A stretch of 64,000 nt of DNA from Macrotis lagotis (lineage: Eukaryota > Chordata > Mammalia > Peramelemorphia > Peramelidae). Position numbers and translations under genes: made by a program. The stretch lies in contig NC_133658.1 of NCBI RefSeq assembly GCF_037893015.1, positions 56,322,498-56,386,497 on the forward strand, read 5' to 3'. This document shows positions 1 through 10,504 of the stretch, one piece after another (within the stretch, counting starts at the first letter, position 1; each line of letters opens with the position of its first letter). A model generated the notes under the pieces. It worked only from the letters and a program-made list of their open reading frames with translations, did no database searches and had not been told where the DNA came from.

Positions 1-463
1 CCCCCCAAAAGCTAATACCTCATGGGGCCTCATTTCCCATTTCCTTCCCTTCCTTCTTCCTGCTAATCTTTTTCAGAGGAAAAGGAAATGGTTAAAATGG
101 CATTTAGAGGCCCTCTTTCACCACTTTCATCACTGTCATTTCCTTTCTCCCCTTCTTCCTTTATCTTTTAAAAAGGGATGAGGGTCCTTTTGGTTTGCCA
201 ACCTGCTCCAGTGGACTGAACCAGAAAGTGATTATAATGCTGGAACAAACCTTTGGGATTGTCTAGTCTTCTCCCCACCCCTCCCCTCATCTTAAAGAAG
301 AGGAAGTGGAGACCTAAAGTGGGGAAGGAATTTGCACAAGCTCATCATATTGTAACTTGAGATTAGCTAAATCCCTGGTTGCTTTCCATTGCTTATATGT
401 GGCTCAATCACATTCTTTTCTCTCTGCACTTAATTAGGCTGTTCATATAACCATAAAACTAGT
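1..463. other. Noncoding, one faint MIR-type remnant
   Basis: No exon or RNA gene seen. Bases 240-370 keep the order of a MIR-type SINE: a 'gtctagtc' stretch, an A-rich 'gaggaagtggagacc' and a 'tttgcacaagctcat' step. The rest looks unique. Confidence 0.4.
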
Positions 464-578
464 GGTTAGAATAGACTCCAGTGGCCATCTATTCCAACCA
501 TTGCTAGAATGGACCCCAGAGACCCTCTATTCCAACCATTGTTAGAATGGACCCCAGGGCTCATCTATTCCAAACTTC
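464..578. repeat. 38-bp tandem repeat, three copies
   Basis: Three back-to-back units of 38 bases, each with 'agaatggaccccag' and 'ctattccaa', at about 465-503, 504-541 and 542-577. The last unit is cut short. Units two and three are the closest pair. The monomer resembles no repeat I recognise. Confidence 0.8.
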
Positions 579-960
579 TTCAATTTCTCAAGTGAACAAA
601 AATGAGCCCTGGGAAGGAGAAATTTTTGTTAACTGATTGACTGATTAATAGACCATACTCAGAGAAAGCTAAGGATTCTAAAAGAAGGGTTGTAAATGTA
701 ATGTATTTAGGGGACAGGATGGAACAACCCACTCAAAGTCACAGAAGTAAGCAAAATGCTGAGTTTGGATGGCACATATTGTTCATGAATGAGAGTGATG
801 TCAAATAAACTAGAAAACTTTTTGGAGTTCACTTTTCTTTTATGGGTTGGCTTAAGTCATCTTACAAAGGGTGGACTCATCTTCCAATCTCCACATTGTC
901 AATGTGATTATATTTTCTATGGGTTCTGGAGCTAAATGGAATCTAATAAATCATCTAGTC

Positions 961-1156
961 CATGGGTATTTAATCTGAAGTTCCATGAACCTGTTTGCTT
1001 ATTTTTGAATATATTGATATATGTATTCCAATATATAGTTTTCTTTGATACTCATGTATTCTATTTTATGCATTTAAAAATTCTTCAAGAAGAGTTCCAA
1101 AAATTTAACCAAACTGCCATTGGGATTCATGTCACAAAGGAAGTTAAGAATTCCTA
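961..1156 (+). mobile_element. Small hAT-type DNA transposon (CAGGGGTTCTTAACC family), in a MIR-type repeat
   Basis: The left end 'catgggtatttaatctg' and right end 'gttaagaattccta' are decayed inverted copies of a CAGGGGTTCTTAACC-like terminus. Bases before (953-960, atctagtc) and after (1157-1164, atctcagt) look like a worn 8-bp target duplication, the size hAT elements make. Removing the insert rejoins a MIR-type 'atctagtc..aacc..gatgagg' sequence. About 195 bp, no coding capacity. Further copies at 26559-26775 and 45622-46033 lie in the opposite orientation. Confidence 0.7.
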
Positions 1157-1229
1157 ATCTCAGTGAACCAGCTAATTTTGCAGATGAGGAAAAGAAAGCC
1201 TACAAAAGAAAGAAATATTTTGGATGAAA

Positions 1230-1330
1230 ACAGTAGTTTATTAATGCTTACTATTAGAAGGACATTGTACTAAGCATAGGGGATACAGAAAGAAAAGTAG
1301 GATGACCCATCTCTCAAAGAACAAAGATAA
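1230..1330 (+). repeat. Partial old retroposon ('cctactatgtg' family)
   Basis: Follows the pattern 'ttattaatgcttactat..gacattgtactaagca..ggggatacagaaag..caaagaac'. The same 5' segment recurs at about 1586, 13545, 31020, 36190, 45005, 48480, 51040, 51300 and 53285. The family is common in marsupials and monotremes; I do not know its name for certain. Confidence 0.6.
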
Positions 1331-1585
1331 CAGTTGCAAGATCCCATAATCCTTTGCTAAAGTCAATGATAATTCATTTTCTCTAATATCATTTCATGTA
1401 AAATTGCTTAAAGATTGGCTTTTGACTTTGAGATTGTGAGTTTTACATAAAATTATTAGAAATTTGATAACATTCATTTTGATGATTACAATGGAACTTG
1501 GCTTTAAAAGTATCTGAAGGATTGTCACATGGCCTCAGAAAGCAGATTTGGAACAATAATTTACCATATAATGGGGGGTTTTGGA

Positions 1586-1800
1586 CCAGAGTCAACGAGT
1601 CAGTCAAGTAACATTTATTAAGCACCTATAATGTGTCAGTCACTTGGCTAAGCCCTGGGGTGACAAAGAAAGGTTAGAGAAACCTTGCCTTAAAGACTTT
1701 ATAATCCAATGAGGAAGCAAATATGCAAACAATTATATGCAAAGAATTGCAAGTAATCAACAGAAAGAAGACAAGCTTTGGCTAAATATCATGAAACACT
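1586..1800 (+). repeat. Longer copy of the 'cctactatgtg' retroposon
   Basis: Contains 'aacatttattaagcacctataatgtg', 'gctaagccctggggtgacaaag' and the downstream 'ccaatgaggaagcaaatatgcaaac' step, so it runs further than the 1230 copy. Noncoding. Confidence 0.65.
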
Positions 1801-1809
1801 TCTTCCTGG

Positions 1810-2155
1810 TAATTTTATTGTTCAGTCATATTTGACTCTTCCTAACCCCATTTGGAGTTTTCTTGGCAAAGATACAGGAGTGGCTTGTCATTTCCTTTTC
1901 CAGTTCATTTTATAGATGAGGAAACTGAGGCAAAGAGGATTAAGAGATCTTTTTTTCTTTCTTCAGCATTTCCTGTATAAACATGGATCTTGTAGTAAAA
2001 TATTCATACTGTTTAGTATATATATATGTATATATATATATATTTATATAAAATGAAAAGATTCAATTGCCAAAGGCACATAGATAGTAAAGTAACTGAT
2101 CTATTATATTGATGATCTCCAAGTTCAAGCATCTTTCCACCATGTTAGGTTGCCA
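1810..2155 (-). mobile_element. CORE-SINE (Mar1-like), split by inserted AT-rich sequence
   Basis: On the plus strand the antisense order is visible: 'ttgttcagtcat', 'ggagttttcttggcaaagata', 'gatgaggaaactgaggcaaag', then after about 95 extra bases the 'cacatagatagtaaagt' and 'ttccaccatgttaggttgcc' end. The sense strand is therefore minus, with the tRNA-like head near 2150. The insert (about 1955-2055) ends in a TA microsatellite. Confidence 0.75.
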
Positions 2156-2256
2156 TTTCAGTATCAAGTTAGAAATATTTTTAACTGAATTTATTGTAAC
2201 CCTTTCCCAAACTTTCCTATTTCTAGTGCTTTTCCTCTGTCACCTATTTTCCATTT

Positions 2257-2261
<5 letters not shown>

Positions 2262-2324
<63 letters not shown>
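2262..2324. repeat. (TA)n microsatellite
   Basis: About 60 bases of almost pure TA with one 'catata' interruption. A small open frame over it reads as alternating Tyr and Ile and is an artefact. Confidence 0.95.
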
Positions 2325-2328
<4 letters not shown>

Positions 2329-2329
2329 T

Positions 2330-2470
2330 TGCTTGGAATGTATGTATTTGCATTAGATTGTGATCTTCTTGAGGACAGGGTCTGACTTTTGCCTCCTTAT
2401 GATTCCCTAAGGATTAGCACAGTATCTAACACATAGTAGGCACATAATAAGTGTTTACCAAATTGAATTA
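2330..2470 (+). repeat. L2 3' end
   Basis: Standard L2 tail: 'ttagattgtgatcttcttgag', 'gacagggtctgacttttgcct', 'ttagcacagtatctaacacat', 'agtaggcacataataagtgtt'. Confidence 0.85.
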
Positions 2471-2474
2471 TACT

Positions 2475-3045
2475 CATAATGTTCCACCATTCTTCTCCAT
2501 AACATTTTGAAATGAGTTTATATTCTAAGCCTGTGTTGCCCTTGGCTGTCACACCTTTTCACTTGGCAAGGAGATCAAGTGTTGGCTGGTTGAGATGGTT
2601 TCTGGACTCTTTTTGGCCTCTTCTTTGTTGTGATTGCTTTATACTGGTTAGAGTTAATGAAGGAAATGGTAATAGTCCATGTCCATGTCTTTTCCTTTAG
2701 CTCCCATACTTTGGCATCAATAGCTTCTTTGAATAGGTCTAGTTAGAGTTTTTATAAATTTATGCTTAAGTAGACTGCAGCATGTTCCTTGCATAATACC
2801 TTATAACTGGGGATGATTTACACACAGAAAGTGCCATAAAAAATATCACAAAGAAAATGTATCAGCAGAAATTAGAGGGGCAGGTTATTACTGCACAAAG
2901 TGCTGTAGTGATACCCAGATATTCAAGACCCAGAGGAAGATGTTGGTATGTTTAGAGCTCCTATATGAAAGATTTATGGAAGGATATGGAATTGAATCTC
3001 AAAGGAAGAGTCCAATGGTGGAAGTTTTGGAAGGATTATCCTTAG
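2475..3045. other. No feature recognised
   Basis: Unique-looking, AT-rich. An open frame of 62 codons at 2512-2700 has no start context, domain or splice signal that I can support. Confidence 0.4.
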
Positions 3046-3049
3046 ATTT

Positions 3050-3180
3050 AGATGAGAAAAGGACCTTAGAGACCATCAAGTCCAACTTCTGTATTTTATA
3101 GAAGAGAAAACTGGGGTTAAGAGATAATAAATGACTTGACTGAGTTGCACAGATTTAAGTATCTGTGGTAGGATTTATTT
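3050..3180 (+). repeat. MIR-type SINE fragment
   Basis: Pattern 'aggaccttagagaccatcaag', 'gaagagaaaactgggg', 'atgacttgactgagttgcac'. This tail form recurs at about 7640, 13030, 33940, 43160, 47290, 51600 and 52990. Confidence 0.65.
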
Positions 3181-3680
3181 TCATTTTCATTTTATTTTTT
3201 CCAATTAAATGTAAAGATAGTTTTCAACATTCATTTTTGGTAAGAATTTTTTAAATTCCACATTTTTCTACCTCCTTCCTTTCCCTTTTCCCTCCCACAT
3301 TAACAAACAATCTAAGTCATACCTGCAGAATCTTGTTTAACAAACTTCCAAATTAATCATGTTGTAAAAGAAGAATCAGAACTGAAGGGGGAAAAACATA
3401 AGAAAGAAAAAAATAAAAAAAAATTTAAAAGGTGAAAATACTGTGCCCTGGTCTACATTCAAATTCCATAGTTCTTTCACTAGACATGAATGGCATTTTT
3501 CATCACAAGTCCCTTGGAATTGTCTTTGATCAATGAACTGCTGGGAGGAGCTAATGTCCATCACAGTTGACCATCACACAATATTGTCATTAATGTTCAA
3601 TGTTCTCCTGGTTCTTTTCACATCACTCAGTATCAGTTCAAGAAAGTCTTTCCAGGTTTTTCCAAAATATCAGTGGTAGA
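3175..3680 (-). mobile_element. L1 3' end, antisense
   Basis: Read on the minus strand it follows the marsupial L1 3' end: 'cctggaaagactttcttgaac', 'tgatactgagtgatgtg', 'aaccaggagaacattg', then an A-rich 3' UTR. Another minus-strand copy lies at 55445-55995. No open frame survives. Confidence 0.75.
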
Positions 3681-4365
3681 ATTTAAACTAAGATCTTCAT
3701 GACTCCAATCTAACTGCTTCTTGTCTAGCCTGTCTCTCTCCACCCCAAATACTTTGTTCCAAGTGACAAAGTTATGAATCTGAATAAGAGACATGAGAAA
3801 GCCCTGGCTTTTCCCCAAATCTGTGCTCTTTTTGCTTATCTATAAGACAAACTCACCATAAGGGAATTGTAATTGTGACTTCTTATTCTATTTTTACTTT
3901 TGGTATAGAAAATACTGATGTATTGATTTTGGCTTTCTCCCTTGTCCTTTATATACTCACAAAGCTGTTATAGTTGGAGGTAACCTTCATTCCACCTCAA
4001 AGAGTTTGTTTTATTCCCCTCTTTTTTATGTTTTATAGTTATCTATCCCCATGTGAAAACCTCATTATGGCATGGAAGTGACCCTAAATTTCTAAAGCTT
4101 ACAGCAATGAAGCTCTATCTCTGGGCTAAATTGGAAGACTACATTATCTGGCAGTCATCTAGGAATCAGTGCACCTAAATTTGGAGAGACTCATCACCAA
4201 GTTGAGCCCAGACTCATTGATTTTTTACTATCAGAAGTCACAAAGTCTGTTTATTGAGCCAAGGAGGGGTATAATGGAAGGAGTAGCCCTAGTAACAATA
4301 TCAAAAATGTTTGCTTTCTCTTTGTATGTCTTATCCACCCAGTGCAGTGAGGACTCTACACAATG
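3681..4365. other. Mostly unique sequence
   Basis: A short SINE-like scrap at 3670-3730 ('gatcttcatgactccaatctaac'). The rest shows no repeat, RNA or exon that I can support. Confidence 0.35.
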
Positions 4366-4439
4366 AAGATGATTAGAAATGCTAGTTATATTTGAATGAA
4401 ATGATAATAATAATTGTAATAATAAAAGAAACAACAATG

Positions 4440-4680
4440 ATGATACTAAATGACATTCACATAACATTTACTATTCTAGGCACAGCGCTAAGCACTTTAC
4501 AATGATCTCATTGGATCCTCACAACAGCCCTGGTAGGTAGAAGGCATTATTATCCTTGTTTTTACATAAGGAAAACTGAGGTAACAGAAGTAAAGTGAAT
4601 TGCCCAAAGTCATACTGAATTTATCTAAGCTGAATATGAACTTAGATATTCCTGCCTAAAAGTCCAATAGTCTAACCAAT
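4440..4680 (+). mobile_element. MIR
   Basis: Near-complete core: 'ggcacagcgctaagcacttta', 'ctcattggatcctcacaac', 'attattatccttgtttt', 'aggaaaactgaggtaac', 'gaattgcccaaagtcata'. Confidence 0.8.
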
Positions 4681-4694
4681 GTGTTAATTAACTG

Positions 4695-4765
4695 TTTGCC
4701 TGCTTACCTGCCTGCCTGCTTGTTTGACTGAATGAATGGATGAATGGATGGATGGATGAATATGA
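4695..4765. repeat. Compound tetranucleotide repeat
   Basis: A 'cctgcctg' tract followed by imperfect 'aatggatg' units, both 4-base periodic. Confidence 0.8.
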
Positions 4766-4959
4766 CTTCATATGATTCCCCTAAATTAGGAAAGGCACAG
4801 TAGACACTTAATAAATATTCATTCAATTGAAGCCCTGTGTCCAGACAATATTGGTTCCTCTTCTTCTCTAACTAGTCTGGCAAATCGGATAAAGAAACAA
4901 GATTTTGAATGCCTTGATTCTATTTATAGAATTTTAGATAATCTGTTGCAATTAAATAT

Positions 4960-5740
4960 AGGAATGAAGAAGCAGGAACAAATCATGGGAAAAGCAGAGG
5001 TTTGGAATCAGAAAACCTGGATTTCAGTCCTGTCTCTGCTATCTGTTAGCAATCTGGTCTTGAAAAAGTCTTTGAAGCTCCCATAATTGGTGAGGCTTTC
5101 TATAATCCAGTTCTTTCCTTGGCAAATTAGATATGATATTATGATAATCAATGTGAGCTGTGCAGCCTAGAAGCTAGAGTCAATCCCAAAGTGAGTAAAA
5201 TCTGGGTGCAAGTCCACAGCCAACAGAATCCTGATTGTGAGACCCCAGATAAGTCACTTATCATCTTAAGGTTCTAGGCAACTCTAACCAATAGATAGAA
5301 GAGAACGTATCAGCCTCCTCTGATAGTTTCTTTAATCACAGATCCAATCCCTATCCCTATTACAAAAATCATCAGGATAAATAACATTTATCGAGCGTTC
5401 TCTTAAGGTTTACAAAGTATTTTGCAATGAGGTCTCAATTAGCTTGAGTAATGAATCTCCTGAAGTCATTGCATGTGTGTGTGATTCATACCATTTGAAG
5501 TTTTAATTATGTCAAATATGGTAATTGGTTCTGGTTCAATGGACATGTACAGTGTGAATTTGAATAAAGCAATCACTTCAGGAAATTCATTATTCACACT
5601 AATAGGGACCTAGCTTAACACATATTACGGTCTTTACAGTAACCCTGGGAGATAAATAATATAAGCATTGCTATTTCTATGTTTATATTTAAGGAAACAG
5701 ATTCATAAAAGTTTGGTGACTTGCCCAAGTTCTCTCTCTC
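4960..5740 (+). repeat. Cluster of worn SINE fragments
   Basis: Four pieces: 4985-5110 ('aacctggatttcagtcctgtc', 'ctatctgttagcaatctgg'), 5150-5330 ('gacccc.gataagtcactta'), 5380-5450 ('aacatttatcgagcg', 'tttacaaagtattttgcaatg') and 5595-5740 (MIR end with 'ttgcccaag'). Sequence between them looks unique. Confidence 0.5.
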
Positions 5741-5754
5741 TATTTCTCTCCCCA

Positions 5755-5930
5755 ACAAACATTCATATACATATATATATATATATATACATGTATGTAT
5801 ATCATGTATGATACATCAATACTTGTGTTAAATGCAACTTTGCATATGAACTTCATATATAACTTTTTATGTGTATATGCCCTATGTCTATATGTATACA
5901 CATGATGCACATGTGCATGTGCATTTCAGC
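5755..5930. repeat. AT and TG low-complexity block
   Basis: (AT)n at 5770-5790, then alternating 'atgtat', 'gtatac', 'atgtgcatgtgcat' runs. Confidence 0.8.
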
Positions 5931-6335
5931 TTTTTAAATGTCTTGTGCATGAGAAAAGGGAATATGTAAAATTAACATGACTGTGGTGTCCTCTCCCTGG
6001 ATTGCAGATATGATTTGAGGGGGTGGGAGAAGGATGGAAGGGCTGAGTGAGGCTTCTTCCCTTTATTTGTCTAATATCATTATTCTGTGTTCACAAAAAC
6101 TGAGCTTGGGATTTTGCTTTAAAAAAAAACAAACCATTTTCTTTAACATGGGAAGATGTGTTCTGGCTTGCTTATCACTAGCAAGAATTTAAGCATTCCA
6201 GTAATTGAGCAACCCCAAAGCAAAAGTGTTTCCCAAGCAACTTTGTTGGCAGCTCAGTGCTCAAGACCTTTCATTCACTTTTTGACACTTGAGATGTTAT
6301 TACAGTTACTCACTTGTTCAACAGTGTCATTGCAG
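5931..6335. other. No feature recognised
   Basis: Unique-looking. An open frame of 61 codons at 6156-6341 has no recognisable domain. Confidence 0.35.
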
Positions 6336-6344
6336 TATTGAAGA

Positions 6345-6705
6345 AAAGGAAAAAAAATCAGAACAATTGGGTTCAAGTCAGGACTCTCAACTGGCAGTAG
6401 GACCTTGGGCAAGCTACTTGACCTCTGTTTGCCTCAGTTTCTTCATCTGCAAAATGGGAAAGATAGATGATGTGAGTGCTATAGACCCATCGATAATCTT
6501 CTAGAATTTGTTAAGTTCCTACTACAGAATCATGGCAAGTTGGTTAGAGACTCAACCAGGAAGACCTGGATTTTAGTCTTACCATGGAAATCATTTCTGG
6601 ACCTCAATTTCCCCAACTCAAAGGGAAGAATTGGTCTAATGGTTTCAAAGATCCCTTCCATCTCTAAAACTATGATTCAGGCAGCTCATCAAGGAGATAA
6701 GTTTC
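6345..6705 (+). repeat. Two adjacent tRNA-SINE/MIR-type fragments
   Basis: First (6345-6500): 'attgggttcaagtcaggactc', 'cctcagtttcttcatctgc', 'aaaatgggaaagatagatgat'. Second (6525-6705): 'gaagacctggattttagtctt', then 'gatcccttccatctctaaaac'. That tail is the same monomer amplified at 15350 and 57050. Confidence 0.65.
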
Positions 6706-6954
6706 AACGATGGCATAGTTAGAGGGCGTTCCCTAGACTGATGAAATTGCAGGTCTGGACCCATGTGTGAAGCCATCTGCCAGAACACTGATAGAAAAGG
6801 CAGAATTCCTTCCCTCAGAGAAGACTAGTAGGCAAGTTGACATGTACCGAAATAAGCAGAATGTAGCTTGAATGTGGTAATTCTATGAGAATATGCATCC
6901 ACTCTGAAATCGCTAAGACTATGCCAAAAGCTTCGTAAAATCCTATTAACTGAT

Positions 6955-7165
6955 AGATACATTGAGCTCTAAAGTCTGCATTTTATGTGCAATAACTCAT
7001 TTGATTCTCACTAAAAGAACAACAAACATTATTATTTTCATTTTAGAGATGAGGAAACTGAACCTCAAAATGTTCAAGAATCTTGCCTTTTGCCACATAG
7101 ACAGTATGTATCAGAGGTGGGATTTGAACCTTAATAGCTTTCTGACTCAAAGACCAACACTCTAT
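6955..7165 (+). mobile_element. MIR
   Basis: 'ataactcatttgattctcac', 'attattattttcattttagag', 'atgaggaaactgaac', 'gtgggatttgaacc' and 'accaacactctattca' in order. Confidence 0.75.
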
Positions 7166-7167
7166 TC

Positions 7168-7445
7168 ACAGTATGTATGTATGTATGTATGTATGTATGT
7201 ATGTATGTATTTGTGTACAACAATGCATATAAACATACATATGCATATATACATGTCTCTATACCCAAATCTACACCTCTTTCTATGTGTGTGGACATGT
7301 GTACAAGATACATATATACTTGCACATATGCATACAACGTCTATGTATTCATTTCTACAACTACATCTAATATTTGTCTGTTGCTATATATCTATATCTA
7401 TCTTTCTATTTACCGTTCCATCTTTCTTTCTTCCTTCTTTTCTTC

Positions 7446-7507
<62 letters not shown>

Positions 7508-7520
7508 ATCTGTGTCATGA
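7168..7520. repeat. (GTAT)n, mixed TA/CA and (CTTT)n microsatellites
   Basis: (GTAT)10 at about 7170-7211, a TA/CA-rich bridge, then a pure CTTT run from about 7446 to 7507. Frames of up to 210 codons cross this block, but they encode Met-Tyr-Val-Cys, Ser-Phe-Leu and similar repeats and are not genes. Confidence 0.95.
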
Positions 7521-7639
7521 AATTGATATCTTCAGCAACCTGGAGAGTAAGTAAGTCTCCATTATTTATAGAATGTTTACAGTATTATTTTTAAACAATT
7601 TATACAATGTCTCAAGGTTTGAAAAACAGTTTAAATAGG

Positions 7640-7860
7640 TTGTCTCATTTGATATGGACTGGAGAGATCCCTAGGTTCATCTAGTCTAAGTCTCTCATTT
7701 TAAAAGATTGGGGAAACTGAGTGGGGAAACTGAGGTATAGGGACAGGAAGAGACTTGCCCAAGGAAACAAAGACAAGAAGTAGCAGAGCCAGTGTTCTTT
7801 GAGGCCCCTGACTCCAAATTCAACTGTCTGCCCACTGGACCAAGCTGGCCAATTGAGAAA
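7640..7860 (+). repeat. MIR-type SINE fragment
   Basis: 'gatccctaggttcatctag', 'gggaaactgagtggggaaac', 'gacttgcccaaggaaacaaag', 'tgactccaaattcaactgtctg'. Confidence 0.65.
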
Positions 7861-8815
7861 ATGCAGCCTTGGCAGCCAAAAGCACTCACTGGTCACTGAG
7901 AATATTTTAAAGGCAAAATGCTTTGTAGCGGGAGAGAGCTTCATTCCAACCAAGACTTTAGGGTTTAGTTTCCAAATTTGCATTCTTTTGAAAGCCTAGA
8001 TAAAAGTATGGCATCTTTCCTACTTCCCTTGCTGTTTTGACAGCATTCATGTTTAGTTAGCTTTTTGGCCAGGTTGGGGCATTTTACAGGGGCTGCTGGG
8101 GTTATTTTCTTAGTTATTTAATGGGAGGAAACAAGGATGGCTGAGTTTAATGTCTCCTCAGTCTCTTTTTCTTAAAATGTAAGCTAACTTCTACCTTCTT
8201 CCCCTGATTAATCGCCTACAATCCTTTGCTTGGGATGCCCCATTTTTTCCATTGGTCTTCATCCAGGGGTGTCATGATAACTATTTAACAACCCTCCCTT
8301 AAAAAAAGGACACACTTTTATGTTTAACCTGCATTATTAGCATTTTCTCATCCCTTTCTTAAGCCTAGAAATCAATAAAATAATAAACTGTGCTCTGATT
8401 TATAACATTTTCCAATTTCTTAAGTGCAAATGTTGAAGTTTAACAATGGGGTCCACTAGATTGGAGTTGCCTCTGAACTTTCACTCAAAACTCTGGGACT
8501 TGGGATAAGGGTGTCATCCACACTGGGGCCCTAGTATCTGGTGAGAGTTTTCAGTTCCCTTCGTTTTCATGAGACTTATCAAATTTATCAGTTACTAACC
8601 CTGTAAAAACCCAAGTCTCCTCCTTAGTGAAATACTTGCCATTCATCCTGTAGCCTGAGATTCTTGTCTGGCTGTTTTCTCCCATTAAATGGTGGAATAT
8701 GATAAGTCATAATCATTCTTTTGAGCCGCCCGGTTTGGTTCCTCCTATCTTCTGGGCCCCTTCCTCATTCCTTGCCTTTGAAGTGTATCTAAGCCCTTAG
8801 TAGCTAGAAGACAAC
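7861..8815. other. Repeat-poor block, possible conserved noncoding DNA
   Basis: About 950 bases with no SINE or LINE signature, unusual for this window. The most uniform part is AT-rich, 8320-8460. No frame, splice or RNA signature was found. Conservation cannot be judged from one sequence. Confidence 0.35.
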
Positions 8816-8817
8816 AC

Positions 8818-9240
8818 TTAAGTTACACCTCTGCTGGCATTCTTATCTCTGTCAGTGGTCTTTGAATTGCTGACACTTTGGCAGGCCGTTGGCCCTTCGG
8901 AGGGGGCTGTCCCCTGAGTGACCTTCTGCCTTTCTGAAGAAGACACCTGACACCTCATATGGAGGGGGTCAGAGGAAGGGAACGCTGCCTCTACTTCATC
9001 AGCTGCCAGTGAGCGGGTCTGCTGCACAGGAAGCAACAGCCGCACCATCTGTCTGGGGTCTTTATTGGTGCCTCCTTTCACAGGGGCCTTCTCCCACTCT
9101 CCCACTTCAAGGCCTCTCCTCACTCCTGGAGGAGATTGGACTAGTGGGACTGGGCTTGTTTGATGTGGGCTTCCAGATAGATCCTGGATATGAAACCGGG
9201 ACCATGGTCAGCAAATGAGAACTAGAAGGGAGCTTTAGAG
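8818..9240 (-). other. GC-richer block with a 101-codon open frame, unassigned
   Basis: On the minus strand an open frame spans 9123 to 8818, and overlapping frames are open on the other strand. The translation is rich in Ser, Gln, Arg and Glu and shows no domain, signal peptide or membrane segment. There is no polyadenylation signal or good start context. Higher GC lowers stop-codon frequency, which may alone explain the frame. Coding status unlikely. Confidence 0.2.
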
Positions 9241-9289
9241 GACACCAGTGCTTTTGACCTTCTAGAGAGATGGGACTGGTTTGGGGCTT

Positions 9290-9830
9290 TCTAAGTATCT
9301 CCCAGAGCTTAGCGTAGTGTTCATCACACAGTAGAGACTTTTGTTGTTGTACAGTCATTTTCAACTGTGGCAGATTCCTAGTGTAGTGCCCTCCACACAC
9401 TAGGAGCTTTTTGGTATTGTTCAGTCATTTTCAGATGCAGCAGATTCTTAGAGCAGTGCCCCCCACACAGTAGGAGCTTTTTGGTGTCATTAGATCATTT
9501 TCAGTTGTCAGATTCTTAGCAGTGTCCGTCACACAGTAGGGGGTTTTTCTTGCTGTTCAGTCATTTTCAGTTGTGTCAGATTCCTAGTGTAGTGTCCGTC
9601 ACACAGTAGGAGCTTTTGGTATTGTTCAGTCATTTTCAGCTGTGTCAGATTCCTAGTATAGTGCCCTCCACACAGTAGGAACTTTTTGGTGTCATTAGAT
9701 CATTTTCAGTTGTCAGATTCTTAGCACAGTGTCCGTCACACAGTAGGAGCTTTTGGTATTATTCAGTCATTTTCAAACTGTGTCAGTCTAAGTGTATTGC
9801 CCTCCAAACAGCAGGAGCTTTTTATTGTTG
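9290..9830. repeat. Minisatellite, about 7 units of 70-80 bp, built on an L2-tail/SINE-tail junction
   Basis: Each unit holds 'agtg(t/c)c..(c/t)cacacagtagga', 'gctttttggt', then 'tcagtcattttcag.tgt.cagattc'. The first half matches an L2 3' tail ('cagtgcctggcacatagtagg'). The second matches the antisense tail of a CORE-SINE ('ttgttcagtcattttcagtc'), of which an almost complete copy follows at once. Two alternating unit types ('ggtattgttcag' and 'ggtgtcattagatcat') suggest later spread of a two-unit block. Confidence 0.85.
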
Positions 9831-10078
9831 TTCAACTGTTTTCAGCTATTTAGGATTCTTCAGGACTCCATTTGGGATTTTTTTTTTTTTGGCAGAGATA
9901 CTAGAGTAGTTTGCCATTTCCTTCTTCAGCTCATTTTACAAATGAGAAACTTGGGGGCTAATAGGCTAAAATGATTTGCTCAGGGTCACAAGCGTAGTAA
10001 ACATTTGAGGTTAGATCTGAACTCAGGTCTTCCCGAATCTAAACCCAGAGCTCTATCCACTGTACCACCTAGCCCAGT
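9826..10078 (-). mobile_element. CORE-SINE (Mar1-like)
   Basis: Antisense order on plus: 'ttgttgttcaac', 'ggactccatttgggatttt', 'gatactagagtagtttgcc', 'tttgctcagggtcacaag', 'ctctatccactgtaccacctag'. It abuts the minisatellite, and its tail is that array's founder half. Confidence 0.85.
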
Positions 10079-10079
10079 A

Positions 10080-10495
10080 GAAGCTTAAATGCTTATCAAC
10101 TTACTGTTTCTAACATTGACACTCAGCAGAATCAGAACAAAAGCACTCCTGTAGGAATTAGTGCTAGAATGTATGCCATCTCGTACATCTGAAAATCGAG
10201 TTCCACGGTGATAAAGCTAGAGTTAGAGCCAAAATTAACAATCCAGGACCTCTGGCTATGAGCTAAGACTCAACCCTACCACTTGCTGCTTCCTCCATCC
10301 TTTTAGCCATGACCTACATGTATGTAAGAAGGACAACAAGATCCTTCTTGTGAACCAATCATGTGTTAGAAGTGAGTGGTCAATCTGTTGCAATTGGATA
10401 TGACACCAACACTTTAGGAGAATGCTTTCTTAGAAAAGACCATGGAATAAAGGGTAGACTTGGACCTCTTCCAATTGAGTATTGGGTTCAGCCAG
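10080..10495. other. Unique sequence with one faint SINE scrap
   Basis: Bases 10180-10300 keep a weak MIR-type order. Otherwise no signal. Confidence 0.35.
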
Positions 10496-10504
10496 TGAAC
10501 TGAT

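Noticed and set aside
6962..7594. 210-codon open frame
   Set aside because: Runs through GTAT and CTTT microsatellites and a MIR; the product is simple-repeat peptide.
9290..9830. Regularly spaced repeats resembling a CRISPR array
   Set aside because: The whole 70-80-base unit repeats, there are no unique spacers, and the genome is a mammal's; it is a minisatellite.
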